DNA from: Plectosphaerella cucumerina
Taxonomy: Eukaryota; Ascomycota; Sordariomycetes; Glomerellales; Plectosphaerellaceae
Length of the DNA stretch: 64,000 bases
NCBI GenBank assembly: GCA_020746995.1
Contig: JAGPXD010000007.1
Location: 1,054,001-1,118,000, forward strand
Reading direction: 5' to 3'
Below are positions 60,301 through 64,000 of this stretch, in pieces. The notes under the pieces are model-generated. The model was not told the DNA's origin. It saw only the letters and a program-made list of their open reading frames with translations, and searched no databases. The number at the start of each line of letters is the position of its first letter. Position 1 is the first letter of the stretch. The position numbers and the translations under genes were made by a program.

Positions 60301-62976
60301 TTATTGCCCTGCCATGTACTGCCTCATCCTCCTCCCAACACTAGCACCCTCCTCCCAAGGACGCCTGTTGTACACCTTTCCAAATGTTGCCAGATCGATA
60401 AGAGGTGCCATAGATGGCCGTCCGTGTGCGCATTGGAAGGGAAAGCTGCACCGACCCAAGCGGCTCATCAGGGCTTTGCACTGTTCCTGGTCGAGGACGT
60501 CGTTGAACATGATGGCACCTGAGAGAACGTCAGCTAGAAGGAAAAAGACATGACGGACTAGACCAGACTTACTGCGGCAAGACCTGGAATTGAGAAGGTC
60601 CAGGATACCCTGGGGACAGGCTTGGAAGTTCTGCACCCAGCCTTTGGGGCCGCCCGCCAATGGCCGCTGGGTGGAGAGGGGAGGCATCCCGGTCTCCTCG
60701 AGTCGGAATGCCTCGCTCCTCAGCAAGTCTGCCAGGAGCTTGGGCTCTGTCCTCGCACGCTCCAGTATGCTGGGCGGTAGGCTGATCACATCCAGGATCC
60801 CAGCCTTGCCAGCACCAGAGCCTGCCCTGTCATCTGGCGGTGACATGCTGAAGAAGATGCCCCAGTGTTCGAAGTGGGACAAGAAGCGGTGGAGGAGCCT
60901 GCAGTCTTCCGCCCCAAACTCGAACCGAATGGGTCTCCCCAGCAACTCCGTCTTAGCTCGCATGAGGTCGGCTCCGTCACTCTGCTCGAAATAGTCCTGC
61001 ATGAGGCTCTCGAGCTGACACCTTTCATCGGCGGCGTGCTGATCTACCAAGACTAGCAGCGAGCTGTCTTCTTCAGCTGCATTACCACCGCTGCGCTCTT
61101 CACAGAGCCTCGTCATCTTGATCAGGACGAACTTTCGATCGACCTGCGAAATGACTTCAGCCTGTGCAAGAGACGCCTTGGACAACCGCGCCTGGTTCGT
61201 GACTGTTGTGAGGTCAAAGCTGCAGTCGTCCGTCGATCGGTGTCCAGAGCAGCCGGCGCCAAATCCAGCAGTTGGGGCGGCTTCTTCGATGGAGGGGATC
61301 CGAGCCTCGGTTGTCATAAACGCTGGGTTCTCCCATGTTGACAGTATGCCCTTGAGCCAAGGGCTCGGCTCTTTCTCTGGGAGAGCTTCGTCAGGCTTGA
61401 AGTATCTCAATGCAAGCACCTTCGATGCCGAGTCTTGGGCTGCCGGTGCTGCAACGTGTGCCACTGACTTCGCGTCCTCGATCGATACACTCGGTGTTGT
61501 CGTGCGTTGTCGTTTGGCTGGCCATTCCACCTTGTCAAAGGGACGTCTAACCAGCTTGCCGTTCCTGTTAAGCTTGGGAGGCTGCGTCTGGTTGTCTGAA
61601 GCTGTAATACTCTGATTCTCCGATTCTTTTGCCGCTTGTCGAGCTTTAGTCGTGGAATCAGATGCCAGGCCAACTTTAACTCTCTGCCACAGGTCAAATG
61701 GCGACTCTCGGTGTGAAATTGGAGTCGATGAGCGTGAGGCAGACTTGGCCGTTTTGTTGTCAAGACTTCGACTCTTGATCTGGTCTAACTTTGAAAACGG
61801 CGCTTCCGTGTGCGATGCTCGTGGTCGAAAGTGATGCTTCTTCAAAAACTCTAAGCAAATCTGCCTGAGCAGGTCGAGAATGACCGAGAGGGTTCGAGGC
61901 TGGTTCAAAACATCTTCAGCGGCAGAAGTATGTTCGGGTCCAACGCCTTTCCGATCGATTCGGAAGTAAAACATTGGCCACCGCTCCAGTGGTTTCCTGT
62001 TTCTCGAACCGCGTCCAGAGGGAACGTCTTTGGCTACCATATCGCCGGCAACTTCTTCGCTGGCAAAGTCGGAGTTTGCAAAGAGCTGATTGACCTCGTC
62101 GAACAGCGCGTTGCGGCCAAAGTCATTCGCGAAGGGTCTGATGCCTAGGCTCATGAACTGTACTCGGCGGGTCGCCACTGCATTGATCGAGACACATCCG
62201 GTAATGTCAATCTTGCTGGTCGAGCCACCCACGGAGACCCAGGTACCGTAAGAAACGTCGTCGGCGAGACCAGCCTGCGCGAGAACTCGAGGAAGTTTAG
62301 CAGAGAGCTTGACCCCAATGCCATTCGATGTTGTCGGAGGCCTGAACCGCACATCGGGGCGCCCTTGACCCCGACGGATGGAGATGGTGACCTCGGTCGG
62401 CCAGGCTAAGACCAGTCCCGCGATGGAACGAAGGAGAAATCCCAATTCCTTGTCAATTGTTGCTCTGTCGTCGGCGGAAGGTCTTTGTTTGACCCTCACG
62501 GCCATGGAGCCGAACAAGTCGTTTACGGCGACATGTGTTCCTTGCTTGGAGCCGTTTATCCGATGGTGCGAAGACGGCGGGGCTCTGGAGAGGACAGTCG
62601 AGTTTCGAATGGTAATAGTGCTGCTCGAGAGTTCTGAGGCGTGCCTAGACGTGATACATATCAGAGAGAAGGTGGCGAGTGCCGCAACGAAGTCCCCATG
62701 GGTCCCATGGTACCGGTGGTCGGACGGATCTCTTGAGGTGTGGTGATGCTTGCCAAGACCTCCACCCTCTCTAAAGTCTCGATGTTGAATACCATCGCCG
62801 TCATCGTCAACCGAACAGGCCCCTCTAGGGTAATCGACTGATATGTTGATGCGGGTAGCGGCAGCGTCGAGCGAGTTCTTGACCAGCCCGATGACAACGT
62901 CGTTCAGAGATGTGATGGTGATAGAGGACTTGATCTGCTGGATGGCGTCCTCCGGTAGTGGTCGGATCGACATGGC
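60301..62976 (-). CDS. mlh3: DNA mismatch repair protein MLH3
   Basis: Two exons (62976-60573, 60518-60301) give 873 residues. The GHKL ATPase domain opens MSIRPLPEDAIQQIKSS, which fixes the start, with VKNSLDAAAT, DDDGDGI (D-x-G-x-G kept, but the usual Asn is Asp) and HGDFVAALATFSL. After a disordered linker (~420-640) comes the C-terminal endonuclease domain with the metal motif DQHAADERCQLE, that is DQHA-x2-E-x4-E. The intron 60519-60572 is 54 bases and stop-free, so the frame reads through it; removing it restores the conserved SCRSAIMFND of the second metal-site loop. With MLH1 it forms MutLgamma, the meiotic crossover nickase that also contributes to mismatch repair. Confidence 0.93.
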   Translation of the reverse strand, partial: AMSIRPLPEDAIQQIKSSITITSLNDVVIGLVKNSLDAAATRINISVDYPRGACSVDDDGDGIQHRDFREGGGLGKHHHTSRDPSDHRYHGTHGDFVAALATFSLICITSRHASELSSSTITIRNSTVLSRAPPSSHHRINGSKQGTHVAVNDLFGSMAVRVKQRPSADDRATIDKELGFLLRSIAGLVLAWPTEVTISIRRGQGRPDVRFRPPTTSNGIGVKLSAKLPRVLAQAGLADDVSYGTWVSVGGSTSKIDITGCVSINAVATRRVQFMSLGIRPFANDFGRNALFDEVNQLFANSDFASEEVAGDMVAKDVPSGRGSRNRKPLERWPMFYFRIDRKGVGPEHTSAAEDVLNQPRTLSVILDLLRQICLEFLKKHHFRPRASHTEAPFSKLDQIKSRSLDNKTAKSASRSSTPISHRESPFDLWQRVKVGLASDSTTKARQAAKESENQSITASDNQTQPPKLNRNGKLVRRPFDKVEWPAKRQRTTTPSVSIEDAKSVAHVAAPAAQDSASKVLALRYFKPDEALPEKEPSPWLKGILSTWENPAFMTTEARIPSIEEAAPTAGFGAGCSGHRSTDDCSFDLTTVTNQARLSKASLAQAEVISQVDRKFVLIKMTRLCEERSGGNAAEEDSSLLVLVDQHAADERCQLESLMQDYFEQSDGADLMRAKTELLGRPIRFEFGAEDCRLLHRFLSHFEHWGIFFSMSPPDDRAGSGAGKAGILDVISLPPSILERARTEPKLLADLLRSEAFRLEETGMPPLSTQRPLAGGPKGWVQNFQACPQGILDLLNSRSCRSKSGLVRHVFFLLADVLSGAIMFNDVLDQEQCKALMSRLGRCSFPFQCAHGRPSMAPLIDLATFGKVYNRRPWEEGASVGRRMRQYMAGQ

Positions 62977-63497
62977 GCGACCATCGGTTGATTCTGTCTC
63001 CTGGAACTCGGGGTGTTCATTGCTCATGGAGGTTGAAGTTGCCAGGAGCAAGTGACGAAATTGGATCCTGGACTTGAGATGAATGTTGTCGGTTGATGTG
63101 ATGACTAAGCGATCTACACCGACGAGGCGGGCGTCACACCGACACCATCTACACTTTGTGGAGAAGAGGTTCGCCTGGCTGTTCAAGCTGGGTCTGTACG
63201 TCACATGCAAAAGAGCAATCGATGCTGGATTTGTCGTTCGTCTGGAGATCGCGGCAATTCGTGCTCCAGCCTCAACCACATACGCATAAGCTTTAGGCGG
63301 CAGAGCGCCATCGGCCAATCCTGAAGCAGGCAGTCGGGGTGATTAGAATCCGGCGGCGCGAGCCCCTCGCAGTTACCCCTCTTGCTGCCTACGTTAGACT
63401 CGAGGCTGAAGACATAAGAAGCGGAAGGACTCGAGGAGAAGGAGGCCGGTTCACCTCAAATTCCTTACTCCGCGACATCCTTGGTCACACACTCAAT
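62977..63497. other. Divergent promoter of MLH3 and YCII gene
   Basis: The 521 bp between the two starts are in part open in the MLH3 frame, but the extension (to 63318) is not family-like and is read as 5' UTR. No repeat is seen. Confidence 0.55.
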
Positions 63498-63926
63498 ATG
63501 CCCCGCTACGCGATCCTCATCAAAGCTACCCTCACAACGGAGGGAAAGGGGACGGCAGCACCCGACACGCTCGAAGCCATTGGCAAGTTTAACGAGGAGA
63601 TGGTCGCCGCAGGAATCCTCCTCGGCGGCGAAGGCCTGCGCCCGACCTCGGAAGGCTACCGCGTCCGGTTCTCCGCCGGCGACGACGCACCCTCGGTCGT
63701 CAACGGCCCGTTCGATCTCAAGGAACAGTCGACTATCTCCGGGTGGTGGGTGATCAAGGTTAAGGACGGCGAAGAGGCGCTCAGTTGGGCGAGGCGAATC
63801 CCGTTCCGGGGTTCGCAAAATGCGGAGGTCGAGGTTCGGAGGCTGAGCGAGATGGAGGACTTTGACATGACGGAGGAACAGCAGGATAGGGAGACGAAGC
63901 TGCGGGCGGAGGTTGAAGGGAGGTAG
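63498..63926 (+). CDS. YCII/DGPF-domain protein
   Basis: This is an intronless frame of 142 residues, the usual length. MPRYAILIKATLTTEGK begins the ferredoxin-like fold. EMVAAGILLGGEGLRPTSEGYRV and VNGPFDLKEQSTISGWWVIKV (a DGPF-like signature, here NGPF) and ALSWARRIPF complete the YCII-related pattern. Bacterial members are often fused to sigma factors; stand-alone fungal copies have no established function. The last ~20 residues are charged. It is transcribed away from MLH3. Confidence 0.87.
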   Translation: MPRYAILIKATLTTEGKGTAAPDTLEAIGKFNEEMVAAGILLGGEGLRPTSEGYRVRFSAGDDAPSVVNGPFDLKEQSTISGWWVIKVKDGEEALSWARRIPFRGSQNAEVEVRRLSEMEDFDMTEEQQDRETKLRAEVEGR

Positions 63927-64000
63927 GGGAGGGACTATCGGGTGTCTTCTACTGCGTCGCTGTCCTGTTCAGCTATCGGAAGGACGGAAAGCAATTGGCC

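Noticed and set aside
60301..63318. Full 1005-codon frame as MLH3
   Set aside because: The conserved MLH3 start is at 62976, and 54 bases are an intron; the longer frame includes a 5' UTR and that intron.
1..64000. tRNA, rRNA, CRISPR or secondary-metabolite backbone genes
   Set aside because: None recognised on reading. No PKS, NRPS or terpene synthase motif, so the 13-38 kb region is called catabolic rather than biosynthetic. A tRNA scan could not be run.

Overview
The window is nuclear DNA of a filamentous ascomycete (Pezizomycotina), most likely a Sordariomycete. The evidence is short GT-AG introns of about 47-100 bp, GC-rich third codon positions, several Zn2Cys6 regulators, a septation-network scaffold, a Cdc11-type septin, a GPI-anchor-type secretome and a close chorismate synthase / VPS11 / MLH3 block. 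Species cannot be fixed from the sequence alone. I see no tRNA, rRNA or CRISPR array.

Layout. 0-12 kb holds housekeeping and structural genes: the 5' part of a coiled-coil protein running off the left edge, a 1790-residue LRR scaffold of the Nud1/Cdc11 family, and a disordered fungal 'protamine P1-like' protein with an in-frame minisatellite. 12.3-13 kb is a scar: a frameshifted fragment of a phosphotransferase-like gene beside a 17-bp minisatellite.

13.3-38.1 kb looks like a catabolic gene cluster. It has two MFS carriers of the anion:cation symporter type, two Zn2Cys6 regulators, a thiolase, two short-chain dehydrogenases, an acyl/aryl-CoA ligase, an Rds1-type secreted ferritin-like protein, a cytochrome b5-FMN 2-hydroxyacid dehydrogenase and an alpha/beta hydrolase. 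The thiolase, one SDR and the CoA ligase end in AKL, ARL and ARL, which are peroxisomal PTS1 tripeptides. The inferred scheme is uptake of an organic acid, CoA activation in the peroxisome, beta-oxidation-like shortening by SDR and thiolase, and side steps by the hydrolase and flavoenzyme. The substrate is unknown. The thiolase copy carries an apparent one-base deletion.

38.2-54.6 kb is mixed: an F-box/ankyrin protein, the septin, two more Zn2Cys6 regulators, a methyltransferase, two secreted serine/threonine-rich proteins with GPI-type tails (one with an apparent one-base deletion) and two multi-pass membrane proteins. 55.1-63.9 kb is a conserved-looking block of chorismate synthase, VPS11, a MITE-like inverted-repeat element, MLH3 and a YCII-domain protein.

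Exon boundaries were set by hand from splice consensus, reading frame and family conservation. Lengths were checked for divisibility by three, which exposed the two genes that are one base short. Protein functions come from recognised motifs, not database searches.
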